Source: Pezicula radicicola (taxonomy: Eukaryota > Ascomycota > Leotiomycetes > Helotiales > Dermateaceae). From it: DNA of 64,000 nucleotides. Of this stretch, positions 45,192-58,179 are shown piece by piece. Under the pieces are notes generated by a model. The model was not told where the DNA came from. It did not search any database and saw only the letters and a program-made list of their open reading frames with translations. The position numbers and the translations under genes are program-made. Each line of letters begins with the position of its first letter. Position 1 is the stretch's first letter. Location: positions 26,630-90,629 of the forward strand of contig PDUO01000018.1 of assembly GCA_003008705.1 (NCBI GenBank). The letters run 5' to 3'.

Positions 45192-48100
45192 TCAGGAGTC
45201 ATTTAGACGAGCAAGCTTCTCTAAGGAAGACGGCTTTTCATCGATGACTACTACTTCTTCTTCTTCATCATCTTCCTCTACCACATGATATAAACGAGCA
45301 AGCTTCTCCAAAGAAGACGGCTTTTCATCGATGATCACTTCTTCTTCTTCGGCCACACGTTCATCAAATTCAGACGCTGCTGTTACTCGGCAGTGTGAGT
45401 AATCGAGCTGATTAGGAGAACTACGACCACTATCGGAACCCGTGAGACCAGCCGGTGAGTCTACGGGGGTATCCTCTGGAGTGTCGCTATCCTCCATAGA
45501 ACTACTGTCTAGAGACAACATTTTAAATAACGAAGGATTCCGAGTAGCAAATTCGTTTGACTGATCTCGATTGCCGTTTTGAATGACGCCGTGAGATTCG
45601 GCCGCGGAATACTCGTTCTGAGGGACCAGTTGCAAGTTATGAGCAATCTCTGCCGTCTTCCGTGGGTTGATAAAACCATCTAGGACTGTTTTAGGCATTA
45701 TGTCCTCCTCTGTAGTTTCATCCCCATCAAAATGCTTCTTGCCAACGAGTGACTTGTTTGTCGTTGGCGCCTGGAGCCCTTCCACTTCGGGATCGTAGTT
45801 GCTTGTATCGAGCATTAATTCACCAGATTTGCTCATGACAAATTTGTGATCAGCGTAGGAGTCCTCAAAATCATCCTCGTCGAAAGACAGCTCATCGGGT
45901 TCTTCAGGATCTCTAACTGGTTTGAACAAATCAAGTTCCTCGCCTCTGTGCACAACACCACCATCCTCCATCTCGATGAAATCTTCTTCGGTAGCAACAC
46001 CTCCATGACGGGCGTGAGCTTGACCCTTTCCTTTAGTGGTTATGTTGAAGAGGCCAAGATCCTCAAGCTCGTCAGAAGCCTCGATACCCGTCGCAATTCT
46101 ACCAAGCTCTTTCTCGAAGAGCCATGGAAAGCTCATGAGTGGCATCGACCTAGGCTCCATCTTTCTCTTAGGCACCTCTCGGCCTCCAGCAATTTTCGTT
46201 GTACGACATTCCGCGAGCGCAATATCCATTTCCTCCTTAGTGACACGGTACATGGCAGCAACAAAGGGTCCTAGCACGCTAAAGTCCTTGCTGCCAGCCG
46301 TTTCGATGCAGACTTCCTGGAACCGTGCCTTCAATGCACCAGTTATCTTCTCCATGTCCTCCTGAACTTTGTAGTCACTACCAACTCGAGGCTTTGATAA
46401 TACAAACGTAGTCCAGACCTCGAATTCAGTTTTGATTTCCTGCTGTGCCATGATGCGGCGCATCGCAGTGTCGTACTTGCTCTTGATCTGCCGTGCAGAT
46501 TTCAAAATTGGACTATCCAGCTTGTATGCCTTTAAGATACGCTTGTCGAACGGCTGGTCGTACTGGGGGAGGAAATCAACAGACTCCACTCGATCGTACA
46601 GTTGCCCCAAAATCTTCTGAGAATGATAGATCTTGTTTTTCGACTTATGTTTCTTCTCTAGAAAATGTGGCCATTTTGCGATTCTCAGACGCTGTGGCAT
46701 CTCAGCAGGCTGTCCTGTCTTCACATAATCTACAGCTTTAGAGTGCAAAGAAGCCAGCTCCAGACCTAAAGAATATCAGCACAGTTTCTAATTTCCTTAT
46801 TTTGTGCAGCTATTGAACAACGAATGACCACAAAGAATTATATTCCTAAAAGGGGGAGAGGATAGAGTAAGCAATGAGATCTTGAATCAGAGGGAGTCCT
46901 ACATTTGCGATCATTAATGCCGTTTGCAAGATAGTCCGATTGGGCTAAGTGGTTATGAGCAATAGTCGGAAGAGCGTCATTCTTCATAAACTTGACGAAG
47001 AATTTGATTAAGTCGCCGACTCTGACGGCCCTATTGAGCTCTAATGGTGCGGGAGGGGAGTAGTTCATTGGCTCGTTGTTCCATTCTTTAGGCCGAAGCT
47101 TCTTGTCCCAGATGACGAAGAAATCATCGCCATCAAGATCCCCACCCGAGCACATGCTTGGAACATCCCTATCACCGGTCTGTGGGAAGACAACAACATC
47201 GCGAAGATGGTGAAGTGCTGGCACATTAACAGCTTGAACGATGCGAATATCCCCAGGATGCAGTGATGGATTGCGTCCAATAAGGCATATGCCCTCAATC
47301 ACCTTGTATTGGGTTGAATCAGTCTTGTCCGAAACCTGGATAAAAATTTGGGGCAGTTCATCCTCTTGGAAAGAACTGGATTGATTAACATCGCTCGCCT
47401 TAGATGCGGTATAGCCCCGCAATGTTCCGGTCTCGTCTACACACCCAAGCACAAAAGCCCCTTCTTCTACGATGATCTTTGCCTTTTCTTTTAGAAGCTT
47501 AATCGACCACGATCTCCAGAGATGTAGAAGCGATAAGACAAACGGCTCTTTCTCTGTCATAAACCCATTCAATATCATACTAGCAATATTAAGGGTCATA
47601 TGGTTATCATCGATGTATCTGCCCAACAATTCGAGAGCCAGGGTATTGTCACTTATAGCCTTTTGGTAATTCGACAATTGCTCCGAAAGCATATCAAGAA
47701 AAACCTCGTCTTCAACACCTAATGAAGTAAGAATAGTGATAATTTGTCGGTTGAGGGAAGCGCAGGAGAATCGAGAGCATCTAATAATCTCCAATCCGTT
47801 GTACGTGGCTGAAAACTTTTGCTGGCTTTCACGTATATGCACTTCCTTATCTTTTGCATCAGAAGAAACAACAAGAATGCCTTTGCAGCCACCGAGGCGG
47901 AATTGGAAGGCAGAAGGTTGTGAGTTTGTGCCCAGCTCTGCAGCGATCATCTGTCCAAGGAACTTGGAAATCTTCCCGACTCCATCCGTGAAACAGTATT
48001 TCTGGCCCTGAAACGTTTTCTCAATATCAGGAATCTTGACAATGACCGGCGCTGACATGCCATTAATAGCTCTTGTGGTAGAAAAGCACTGGCCAAGTCT

Positions 48101-50120
48101 TGCCGCATACTTTGCAGGAATCCTAATGTGCTTGAAATTTCCCATCCAACGACGGATGTCGTCACAAGACAAGTGCTCTGTTGGGCAGAAGAAATACGCG
48201 CCATTCTCTCGGAATTGAGAATTACCAAAGGCCAGGAACTGATAATGACGGTCTCCGATTTGAATTCCATTGACTAAAGTTCGATAGACTCGAGTATATA
48301 CTTCGTCATCGCAACCCTTGTCGGCATTGGAATTAATCCGGCCCTGAAGAAATTAGCAGCTGTTGCAAGGCCACAAAAGAGAAAAACAAACCTCAAAATG
48401 TTCATCGGTGAACTGCACACGCAGGAAACGTCCATCGTCATTCTCTTTCGAATAGTGCCTAGTAACCCTATTCGTTGTTTCAACGGTTGGAGAGCTGAAG
48501 ATGATCGTAGAAGGAGTGACAGTCGCTTTCCGTGCATATCCACAATAATATGGGATTTTCGTCTTCGGAGAGTAGTCGAGGGCTTCAGGGTCATCAAAGA
48601 TGGTTATTGGTTCGTAGATTCGCTTGTCCTGTTCCACGATGTACTCCAGAATGGTCCTAGCTTTGTTTGAATCCCGACGAGACATTTCAGCTAGCCGCTG
48701 AACAAATCCTGAAGTGATGTTGTGCTCATTTAGTATATCTCGGGACAGACAAACTTCAAGTTGATATCGGACATCAAATGGCAGGAACGCTGCTCCCTCA
48801 CCATTGTCTAAAGACTTCAAGTCGGTCGACCATTCACTCTCCTTCGGATGCAAATGGCGTGGCGGGTCAATAAGGGACCAAAGCGGAGTGGGTTGTTCTG
48901 GTTCCTCTTGGAGGTCAGAGAGCGTCTTTACTTCAATATTGAAGTCTTGAAGTGCATTCTTCATCTGCTCAATGAGTCTTTCTTCATTCTGAGCCTTTCG
49001 GAATATCATCCGGTAAGTTTTCCACCGCCCTGTATCTTAATCAGTAGATATCCATGGTAAGTGTAGTGTATGACAAACCTATGTCGACTACAGGTTTTTC
49101 TCTTGGTAGAGCCACCGGTCTAGTCTTCAGACGATATGGATCATAGACAATATCGGTATATCGCCACCAAGTGTCGTTCTCGTTCCATGTGGGATAACCT
49201 GGAATATGGGTTTTCTCTATCTCCACTGATTTCTTGAAGTACCTCGGGGGACTGTTTAATGTTATGACTAGGGCAAATTTGCCGTCTTCGAGATCAACCA
49301 TATAGACGCATTGGAGCAATCCAAATGGCATTTCAAACTTGAAACGATTGTCTCGGTCTAAAAAGCCAACGGTATGGGTCGCGCTAGGATCTAAAATCCC
49401 TTTGTTCCGTGGGTCTCGGAAAGAAATGACAAAGTCAACAACAACCTGCTTCTTGAACAAGTCGACCACAAAGGTCATATCACCTCGCCTGTCAGACTCC
49501 AATGTCTGCATAGGCATGATAGTATTCGGCTGGAGCATGATTCCGAACTGTAGAGTGGACCCCACCAGCTTCATCTTCTGGTCGTAGAAAATGTAAGGTT
49601 TAATAGGGCTCTGAATTTGGGACGAGCTCTTTGGTTTCTCCGGGTATAGGTACACAGAGTAACTGCTATTTCCGAATCTGACAGAGTAAGGGTTCTCATC
49701 CCAGAAAGCACGTAGTGGAGGAGGCGAGAACTTAATCATGGCCGTGCCATCTCGTTGACCGTTCGAGTCAAATAGATACACATAGACAATGTTTCCGTGC
49801 TTTTCGAACGTTGAGAATAGCTGCCAGGTGTCAATGCTCAAAGGTAGTCCTTTGACTTTGACAATTAAGTCAGGCCACTCCTGCCATTGCGCCTGCTGCT
49901 TCATGATACCCCGCTGAGCATGGTTTACAGGTAGTCTTGGCAGTCTTTGCGGATTCGCTCTGACGTAGGTGCGAGATTCGGGCCCAGCAACTCTGGACAT
50001 TGATCTTGATGTTTGGTAGGATGGGGGACGGGGTGTGGAAGAAGTCCTCCGAGACGTTGATTGGGAGGGAAAACCGCGCCTTGAGGGCGTTGAGCTACTT
50101 GCGGAACTTGAGGAAGTCAT
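45192..50120 (-). CDS. RNA-dependent RNA polymerase of RNA silencing
   Basis: Cellular (eukaryotic, QDE-1/RDR-type) RdRP that makes double-stranded RNA for Dicer. Minus-strand exons are 50120-49079, 49029-48392, 48343-46903 and 46765-45192, 1564 aa. The N-terminus is Ser/Arg-rich, then an RRM-like region (LIVKVKGLPLSIDTWQLFS). The polymerase core has FTDGVGKISKFLGQMIAAEL, FQFRLGGCKGILVV and the catalytic CSGGDLDGDDFFVIWD (DxDGD at about 962-966). After it comes HNHLAQSDYLANG, and LELASLHSKAVDYVKTGQP follows across the last intron. The C-terminal 250 residues are acidic and end with two copies of IDEKPSSLEKLARL, 86 bp apart in DNA. All catalytic aspartates are present, so it should be active. 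Confidence 0.93.
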
Positions 50121-51382
50121 GGTGAGGGTGTTGGGTATCTGTCTTGTGTCCGAGGGGTTAGAATGGTGAAACTAAATAGAATGCGTAGGGCAGAAGGGTA
50201 GCGTTACCTTGAATAAAGATCAACGTGAAGAAGTGAGAGACAAAAGAGATCCCCCCTTGAGGAAATCCTATAGTTTGTCAGGGTCTGCAAAAAGTGATGC
50301 TGAGAACGGTCAAAGTTGTTGTTGTATTATATTGGTTAGTGGTTCCGAGGCAGGAAAGGTAGGTATACTAAAGTTGCTGATGTTGATTGAGGGGGAAGGA
50401 AAGGTTGGCTGATGTTGAAGATAGGGAGGGAGCAAGGAAAGATGTTGAAAGCAAGACATACAATTGGGTGATAGTGAATGAATTGGTGAATACATAGGAG
50501 AAATGTACTTCTCCTGCAACAAACCGAAGATGATTGTTTGTCGAAGAGGTGGTTTGTGCAATACCACTACCTTGTTGCTTGGAATGCCACCAATGAATGC
50601 CTGTTGCTATTCAGCGAAACATTATTGTGGCAGTCCAGAGGGTCCTAGTCTGGGGATGATAAGTACTGTAAAGTTGAGGACCGGGTGGGCAGGTGGTGCT
50701 GTCTTTGATCTTTCGCGCTTTGGAAGAGCAATTTACGCGTCTCGGATGAGGTGGTCGCGTGGCAGAAGAGAAAATTAGGTTCTCCCCACGCACGAGAAAG
50801 CTGGGTAGAGTTAATTCATATGGTCGCAGGCCATCTGAGACTGCATTCACCCGAGAAAGGAGGGATAGGGTAGGTAAGTAGGAAAAGGCATAGTACCTAC
50901 CTATTAGTACCTAGGTATATTCCACTTTAAGGTAGCTTAGGTATGTTTTTGGTAGAGTAGTTCTTTTTACCTAAAATCTTCTTGCGCACGAGATCTGCCC
51001 TCATCCAGCCCTGCCGAGCCGAGCAGCAAACCAAAGTGGAAGTACCTAACATTTTATTATTCCTCCTGTTTTAATTCTTAGCCCTTTTCTCTAGTAGCAA
51101 CATCTTCTCAAACATTCTTCATTGGCAATTCTTTTCTAAAATTCGTTGCTTGTGTGCATACAAACAGATACATTGTGGAATTCTAAATTTTTACACCATG
51201 TTGACCAGCCACAGATGCACATTGAAAACACTCTCCAGTTTTGAATAGCGACCACTTCGTAAATTCATCCTCCGATACCATGGCCAAGGGCTCCATCTAA
51301 GATATGCACACAGCTTTCATATACCAACTCTCTTATCCAAAAGGGCGGTTTTAGGACCAGCTACATACAGCACGAGAATCTG
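50121..51382. other. Intergenic, RdRP 5' / pantothenate kinase 3'
   Basis: No gene was recognised. TACCTA/TAGGTA words cluster at 50895-50945. Confidence 0.45.
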
Positions 51383-52927
51383 TCATGCTGTTGGATAATC
51401 CATTGTCACCGTCGCCTCAGTCTCCATCTTTTCTTTCGAGGGCGGCAGCGCGCTAGCCTCCTCAAAACTTCCCCTCCTGCCCCAATTTCTTGGTTGTCTT
51501 TTCAGAAAAGCACCAACACTTCCCAGATACCCTTCATGTCTCAAAAAATACGCCTTCTTCTCGCCGTTACTCCAAAACTTAATCGCATAACTAAGAGTGT
51601 TCATAGTTTGGCGATGACCCCTGATAAACGAGCCGCCAAAATAAATGGTGGACAGAGAGTGTTTTTCCGATTGCAGGTAGGCGATTTGGCCAATATTGTT
51701 GGAGATTGCATATAGAAGTGACCGGGAGATATCTGCGCCAGAAAATGGAGGAGAGTGTTCCGACTCCGATTCGGCGGTACCATCTATGCGAGCTTCATAG
51801 CTTGCTTGATCATCTTCCGCCTCCTTTTTCATTTTGAACACCTTGCCGAACGAACTCGCAATTGTGCTACTCTTTAGCCCAATCTTGCCATAGTCGGTGC
51901 CGTAGATGTCACCTACGAGCATGTCAACTTTAGCGTTGTCTCCCGTCTCGGCCATTCCCAGCATGCTATCAAAGGTCTTAGCGCCAGTCAGTAGGGAAAG
52001 AAGCCCCCAAAGCGTTCCCCCTCCTAGTGACGTTCCCCCGACTCTTTTGTAGTCTCGGGGCCCAGAAACTTTGACCATGCTCACGCCTGAACCGATGTTG
52101 ACAAGCAGGTAGGGATATATGTCTGTTCGAGGTTCGGCGAAATGCATTGGGTCGGTCTCGCTGTATGTAAAAACCTCCCGTGGAATCTCGGTGATGAAAA
52201 AGTCCAGACCTGTTTCTTATGAGCCATGCCCGTTGTTCTGCAGAGAGTTGTCCGCATACCAATGATCAAACACTCCATTTCTTCCTCTCTCAAGACATCC
52301 ACGCCTAATGCCTCCTTAATTTTATCGTAGTATTTGTAAGCCCCTCCTCCCGTGGCCATCACACACAGGGCGCTGGGTCTTGATCCATTGAGCCTCTGCT
52401 GCTTGGATTTCAGCTGCTTCATAAAATCTATACAGTCATCTATACGGTCCGTCTCGAAGTTCATAAAATTCAATCGTCCTCCTGGTTCGCGGGAAAGGGG
52501 TTCCCTGGAGAAGTAGACAAGCTTGGCTAAAGAGCCGCCTATCTGTTGGGAAAGAGAAGTTAATAAATGGTGATCGCGAGAAGACGGTTGAGCAGGGGAG
52601 ATGCCTTACATCGACCGCGATATGGCTAACCACGGCTGTGTGGTTTGGAAGGCGAATGTCCTTTGTATCATGACTGCCTCCATTGGAATTGATTCGCAAG
52701 AGTCCGGATGGAGAACTTGATTCTTGATCAACAATGAAGGCACCCTTGACATTGATCTTGACATTTCCAGGATGATTGATGGTACTATCTATCTCCGCAG
52801 TATCTGTTCGAGCGCGGAGGGGCTTGGTGGAGGGGCGATTCTCCGATGTTATGGAAGTAGGGGTTGCGTTCGCATCCTGGGCGTCGCCCTCCGGTTCACA
52901 CCTCTCATTCAGCGCTTCCGCAGGCAT
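51383..52927 (-). CDS. CAB1: Pantothenate kinase (type II, eukaryotic)
   Basis: First step of coenzyme A synthesis: ATP-dependent phosphorylation of pantothenate. Minus-strand exons are 52927-52610, 52542-52260 and 52209-51383, 475 aa. After a polar N-terminus (1-85) the kinase starts at HIAVDIGGSLAKLVYFS, the phosphate-binding motif, which is split by intron 1. Further landmarks are LCVMATGGGAYKYYD, PYLLVNIGSGVSMVKV, RVGGTSLGGGTLWGLLSLL and STIYFGGSFIRGH. The catalytic Glu is supplied by EEMECLIIG in exon 2. The tail after RRGSFEEAS is short and polar. It is a complete enzyme, and no neighbour belongs to the same pathway except possibly the PanE-like gene 40 kb away. Confidence 0.94.
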
Positions 52928-54508
52928 TGCGGATGGATGCTGGCGTATTTGCCAGAGAGGAGACGGATTATAAAGACATCAATAATGGGTGTCTTGCTGA
53001 CATTTACATACAGTAGTATAGGAGTACCGGTAGTCAAAAGTTGGGGGAGCTACTTGATTACTTTGGCCGAGTCTGGCAAAGCTGAGAAGGAAAGTGTTAT
53101 CTGCTATCGCTGAGGGGCGTCCGTTGGCGTCCTTTTACCCGAGGCTTTAAGGGTCCTGGAGGAGATTGGGACAGCAAAGGAATGAGAAAGCACATCACAG
53201 GTAATAATAGGTAATAACGGAGTAGCATGTACGGCTTCAAACAGGACAAATGGAGGTATATGGAGTACGGAGTATCAGCAGGATATTTGTTTAGGTCGGA
53301 ATTGCAGCAGAACGTCTCAGCAGGCGGGTGAGCCCGTAAGGTTAATAGGTACCTAAGAACTGTGATGTGGTGAACCGAACTACCCTGTGGGTGTTGGGTA
53401 ATAATCCTGGGGTGCATGACTTTGCGCAAATACGAGTAGTTCAGTACTCAGTTAAGTACTGTACCTAGGTAGGTACCTTGGTAGTACCTTCGTAATAATA
53501 AATTAATTGGTGAGCCAGAGCCAGGTGTTCCACAACCTCCATGTGGAACGGAAACTCCACTTTGATATCTACCTACAGTAAGAAGCCTCAGCCTAAAATA
53601 CTTAGCACAATACCTTATAATAAGTCTATTGCGACCTCTCTCTTGCGTGGCAACCTGACTCTTCCTGACTTTTGTACTTCCCTCTCTCCTCTCTGCCTCC
53701 CTCCCCAACAGTCGCTCCAGAGTACTGTACGAGCCACGAAACGCTTCGTAACTTTCGTAACTTTCGTACCTCCGTGTCTACCGTCTCCCTCTCGCCGAAG
53801 CTCCGATTTGAAATATAATACAGGATGTCAAGCGAAATATCCAGATCAAGCACGCCCGTCTTGCATGATCCAGACGTCGGATCATTCATCTCTTCTTTGG
53901 GATCTCCACTTGGAATGCCCTGCACGGAGCGTCTTGGGACACTTGGAGGCCTTGGGGGGTTGTCCTCATGTCGGACATCTGAAGCTTTCCAAGATCAAAT
54001 GGCCGCAGTGGCTGCCCCTTGATTCATTGATTGCCACGATTGCTCACCGGGAGTAGTTTCAGTGAAGGCCAACCCTGGCGCGCGAGAGCTTCGGTCCAGC
54101 TTCCCGAGCTCCCTTGCCTGTCACCCACGGCCGTTGGAGTAGTATGAAGTACGCGTATCCTAAAAGAGCCAAGACTTTGCACAATCTCAAGAACTCCTCG
54201 CTTCCATTCCGCTCCCAAACCTTCCTCTTCTGTCTTGCCAATATTTTACAAGTATATTAGTCTCTGTATTCCCCAGAATGTCCTACGACCTGCGATTGTT
54301 CTCTTGACGCTGGAGTGCGACTTGCGCCTTTCTGTCATTACCCTGTCATACAGTACCCCTCCATAGGGTACAGTAGCGAAACGTTAACGTTAGTCACATC
54401 AGACGAACATCTCCGTCGCGAAATCTACCGCAGTCTCCAGGCTTTCCGCCGCAGCCCAGTTCATGAGGTATTGATCAGAAAGAGTCAATAACTACTGCTG
54501 TACCTAAA
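52928..54508. other. Intergenic 1.6 kb, PanK 5' / DUF5672 5'
   Basis: Divergent region without a supported gene. It has TACCTAGGTAGGTACC-type sequence at 53460-53490 and a CGTAACTTT unit repeated at about 53745-53770. Confidence 0.45.
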
Positions 54509-56000
54509 ATGTTTCGCAAGGACCACGATCAGCCATTTTCACCCTCGCGGGTTCCATGGCAGCACCGCAGGATTCAGCGCTCCGTGGCCATTGCATTCTT
54601 CTTCCTGTGCGGAAAATACCTGAATCCTTCACTACAAGACTCCTAAACTAATGTACTTCAGCACACTCCTAGTTTTCGCTCTATATCGTCAGCAAAAAAT
54701 ACCGATGGTGACAGAACTGCATCTCGATACAATAACGGGTCTTCATCGCTATGGTTCGGCGCCTGAGGCTGGCAGACCTTCACTTCCTTTTAATGACGAT
54801 GCGCATCGCAAGACGGACCCAGAACCATTCTTCGAAATGCCTGATAATGATAATAATGACGATGGGGAAGACGCTGAAAGCCTCGAAGAGCCCACTACAC
54901 AACTTCCGGAGATCCCTGTGATTCCTGGTGAAGCCTTCGCTAGCACAGATTCACCAGCCCTGCCAACACAAGAGACGACTGACGAAGCCAGCGTAGAGTT
55001 CAAAGAGGGGCTAAAAGCGCAGGACACAATGTCGACAACACAAGTTCAGAAGAAACCTATTTCACCAGAACTTGTGGCTCTAGACCCTACAAAAGTAGCC
55101 CTCTTACTGGAAACCAGACCTTTACCGCATCTCCCCGCGCTCCTCACTCATTTCATTTCAGTTCTGCCTTTGCCTTGGACGTTCCGCTTCGTTGGCTCTC
55201 CGGCATCTATTAGTTTAATCGAGCGGTCCGCGGCCCTTCGGAACCATATTAAAACGGGAAAACTCATCCTTACTGACCTTCCAAAGAAGTATCCAATAAA
55301 CAGTCAAGAAGCCATCAGCACAACACTTGTAGATATCTCTTTCTACCAGGAGTTCTTAGCTCCCGCAGAATGGCTACTTGTCTTTCAGAGTGATAGCATT
55401 GTATGTTCTGGCTTCGAAGGTAGCATTGAGGATTATGTATCGAAAGGGTACACTTGGGTCGGCGCTCCATGGAACCTCGGAAATAAATTCGGCGGAAACG
55501 GCGGCCTCTCTCTACGACATGTGCCTCCCATCATAAAGGTTTTAGAAGCCGAGAAACGCAAAGCAGGTTCCGACTGGGAAGATCGCTGGCTGTGCGATAG
55601 ACTAGGGGAAATGGACCCATCTAACATGCCTGCACCCGAAATAGAGAGGCATTTTTCCGTAGAAGGGATCTGGACGGATCGGCCTTTTGGGTATCATTTG
55701 AGGGGAAGCGGGAAGTACCTGGAAGATGATATCTGGGGCGACCCTAACAGAAGAAAAGCCATCTATGAATACTGTCCAGAAATCAAAATCGTACTGGACA
55801 TGGACCTAAGCGATGAGATCGCAGATATGAGAAAGGAGCTGGCCGCCATCAAGAAGGAGATGATCAGCAAGTCGGCAAAGATATTAGGAATCTCTAATAA
55901 AGAGGTTTTGGAAAAGGCTGTCGAAAAAGCCACGGCACAGTCAGCTAAAGATGCCGCGAATGAAACGGCTGGGAACATGGCAACGGAAAGGATACGTTGA
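54509..56000 (+). CDS. DUF5672-domain type II membrane protein, glycosyltransferase-like
   Basis: Fungal protein of the DUF5672 family, which resembles glycosyltransferases of the secretory pathway. The activity is not established. Exons are 54509-54606 and 54662-56000, 478 aa. The first exon adds a basic cytosolic tail (FRKDHDQPFSPSRVPWQHRR). Splicing at a GTGCGG donor creates a clean signal-anchor helix, SVAIAFFFLTLLVFALY. An acidic, Thr/Pro-rich stem follows (residues 70-150). The DUF5672 core is at about 160-400: VALLLETRPLPHLPALL, FYQEFLAPAEWLLVFQSDS, GYTWVGAPWN, GGNGGLSLRHVPPI, EDRWLCDRLGEM and ERHFSVEGIWTDRPFGYH. The C-terminus (about 415-478) is a helical Lys/Glu/Ala-rich tail. Confidence 0.85.
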
Positions 56001-57418
56001 TAATGTGTTGATCGATTGTATATGCATAGCTTGGAGTTGGCAAATCTACAGGAGTCTGGGTACGGTAATTCTTTTTGGTCCAGGGAGTTCTTTTGATGAA
56101 ACAGGGATGGGTGGTAATCACGATTACAGGACGGGCGTTTGTACAGAGGGACGACAAGGAGTACAACCAATGGTCATGAGCAGTTACAGGCCTAGTTCTA
56201 ATTCATCTTGAGTTACATACACATGACTCATAATCATCAGTAAACACTAGCAAGGCATAGATTGCGACTTCTCGAGAACGAATATTTGTAAAAGTATCGC
56301 CTCAAGCCTCTTTCTGGGCCTTAATTTAATTGAGGAGGGGGTAAAGGCAATGATGTGTGCTTTAGCAAATGATAGAGGCTAGAACGAACTCAAGGAAACC
56401 GACTTGTAAACGACTCCCGCAACTAATGCTTTGATTTTCACTGATTCTACTCACTGTAGCAAATTTTCCTTAAGTTCTACTTGAAGAGTATTCAAAGAAT
56501 ATCCTGCCCCAATTCTTCCCCCCCCCCTATCATCATCTTGTGGAAAGTCTTTTAGCTTGGTCTTTGGTCTAAATGTGGCTTTAGCCAAACGAAATTATGG
56601 AGATAATTAATATATGACTATCCAACTGCTCGCAAACTTCACGATACCTGCTTGGTACTACATTTGTTCTCCGATTGTCCCGCTACCTCTTTTTCTCCTC
56701 TAGAGTTCTGTGTCTTACTGAGCTAGTTCTAGCAATCGACGCAACCGAAGTGGGATGGAGTTAGTAACACAAGCGTTCTTTGTATGGGTGACCATACGTT
56801 GGCTCTTTCCTAGAGTCTACTACCAAGTTTGGAGTGAGCTGGGTGAGGAGTTTTCTAGCGAGTATCACAGTCAATTTCTGAGACAGAACTATGGAATTGC
56901 GAAATTCTTTAGTAGTAGAGTGATTAAGAGGACATGCTGAGGCGTTAAAAGTAAGTACCGTAGGAAGTGTGAACAAGTAGGGATCCCAGGCTGTGAATTT
57001 AATCTGTAAATTTACTTAGTTGAAAAGAAGATATGTACAACTTATTTGCATTACAATTCGGAATTTTGAGAGACATTTTGAGGCTCAATCGCTTACTGGT
57101 CTTGTGTGAGGGAGACAGGCTTTGAACTCTTGACTTGAATAATCACTTGAGGTCAAGAACACATCCTTTTGATATTGGTGGCTAGATCAATTTAATTGTC
57201 GCGATGACTTTAGACCAGCGATAAGCACTAAATTAAATGAAACTGGTGGGAGGGAAAGTCACTTAGTGATAAACCGGGTCCAAAAAAACTGTGTCACTAC
57301 TATGACTAGTGTTGCAACCTTGAGTAACTAAACACTTTCCTTCCATTTAGCAAACTGATTTGTGTGCTTGCTTTAAAGTGCATTACTGAAATCCAGAATC
57401 AAAACTAAGCAAACACAA
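56001..57418. other. AT-rich intergenic DNA before the tRNA cluster
   Basis: No gene was recognised. A C-run (C9) lies near 56518-56528. The last 20 bp (AAGCAAACACAA) match the flank of the other tRNA-Arg copies. Confidence 0.45.
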
Positions 57419-57556
57419 GCTCCAATGGGTAAGCTCACTCAATCAAGATCACATTCGTTCTATGCTAACAATTTACAGCGCAATGGTAGCGCGCAAGACT
57501 TCTATTATAGAAGATCCATAATCTTGAGGCTGTGGGTTCGAGTCCCACTTGGAGTG
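57419..57556 (+). tRNA. tRNA-Arg(UCU), copy A, split by a 50-bp intron-like insertion
   Basis: The 5' piece 57419-57428 (GCTCCAATGG) and 3' piece from 57479 (CGCAATGGTAGCGCG) together match the intact copy at 58519-58432. Without the insertion it folds as a tRNA: acceptor stem GCTCCAA/TTGGAGT, D-stem GCGC/GCGC, anticodon stem CAAGA/TCTTG, T-arm GTGGG TTCGAGT CCCAC. The anticodon is TCT, with a normal 16-nt tRNA intron after base 37. The insertion separates TGG from CGCAATGG and so cuts box A of the internal Pol III promoter. T-runs for termination are at 57579-57583 and 57589-57593. It may be a pseudogene or an unusual, spliced gene. Confidence 0.8.
57429..57478 (+). other. Spliceosomal-type intron inside tRNA copy A
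   Basis: Exactly 50 bp between tRNA nucleotides 10 and 11. It starts GTAAGC, has GCTAAC as branch site and ends TTTACAG, with about 10 nt from the branch A to the end. These are the same signals and size as the protein-gene introns in this window. Removing it restores the intact tRNA sequence exactly. Confidence 0.75.
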
Positions 57557-58179
57557 CTTTATTTAAGCATATTCAACCTTTTTGATTCTTTTTGTGCCAA
57601 TTTTATACTACATCAATGTCAAATTAAATTTCACAGTGGGTCAGAGGAGAAAAATCCGATTTTTTTTTACCGAGTGCTCGCTTAGTATAGCAGACTGGAA
57701 TTTTCACAACTACCGTCTTGATCATGGGGTACTATTTTTTAATAGCAGGTCAAGGTCTTATGACACCTTAATGCCTTTTTAGCTAATTTTCCAAGATTTT
57801 TTGGATACATTAAATTTCAACAATCATTATGCTTTGGAGTTAGTAAAGGATATAGAGAGCTTTCTGTCGTGTTCGTCTACCAGACTAATCGCGAGTCCCA
57901 CTAGTTCAAAGTATCTATGCACACGAAGTACTCGGGATGTAGAAAGAACTCTATTTCTAACTATCCTCTAGAGTACTTCAAAATTAAAATGCAGGTATTT
58001 TGCGTGGGATTAGATAGCACAATACTCCGTGCTCGGTTATGTCTTTAGATCAAGCGCCCCCCCTTTAACAGTTTCTCGGTTAAGAAAATAGGAGAATGGT
58101 GCACGTGATGGCTTTTAATAGAATGACGGGAGGTATTATTGTGAAATAAGAAATTCTGTTCAAAAGCAAACACTACAAA
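57557..58179. other. Spacer between tRNA copies A and C
   Basis: AT-rich with no coding exon. From about 58030 it is homologous, in inverted orientation, to the DNA upstream of the intact copy B. Confidence 0.45.
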
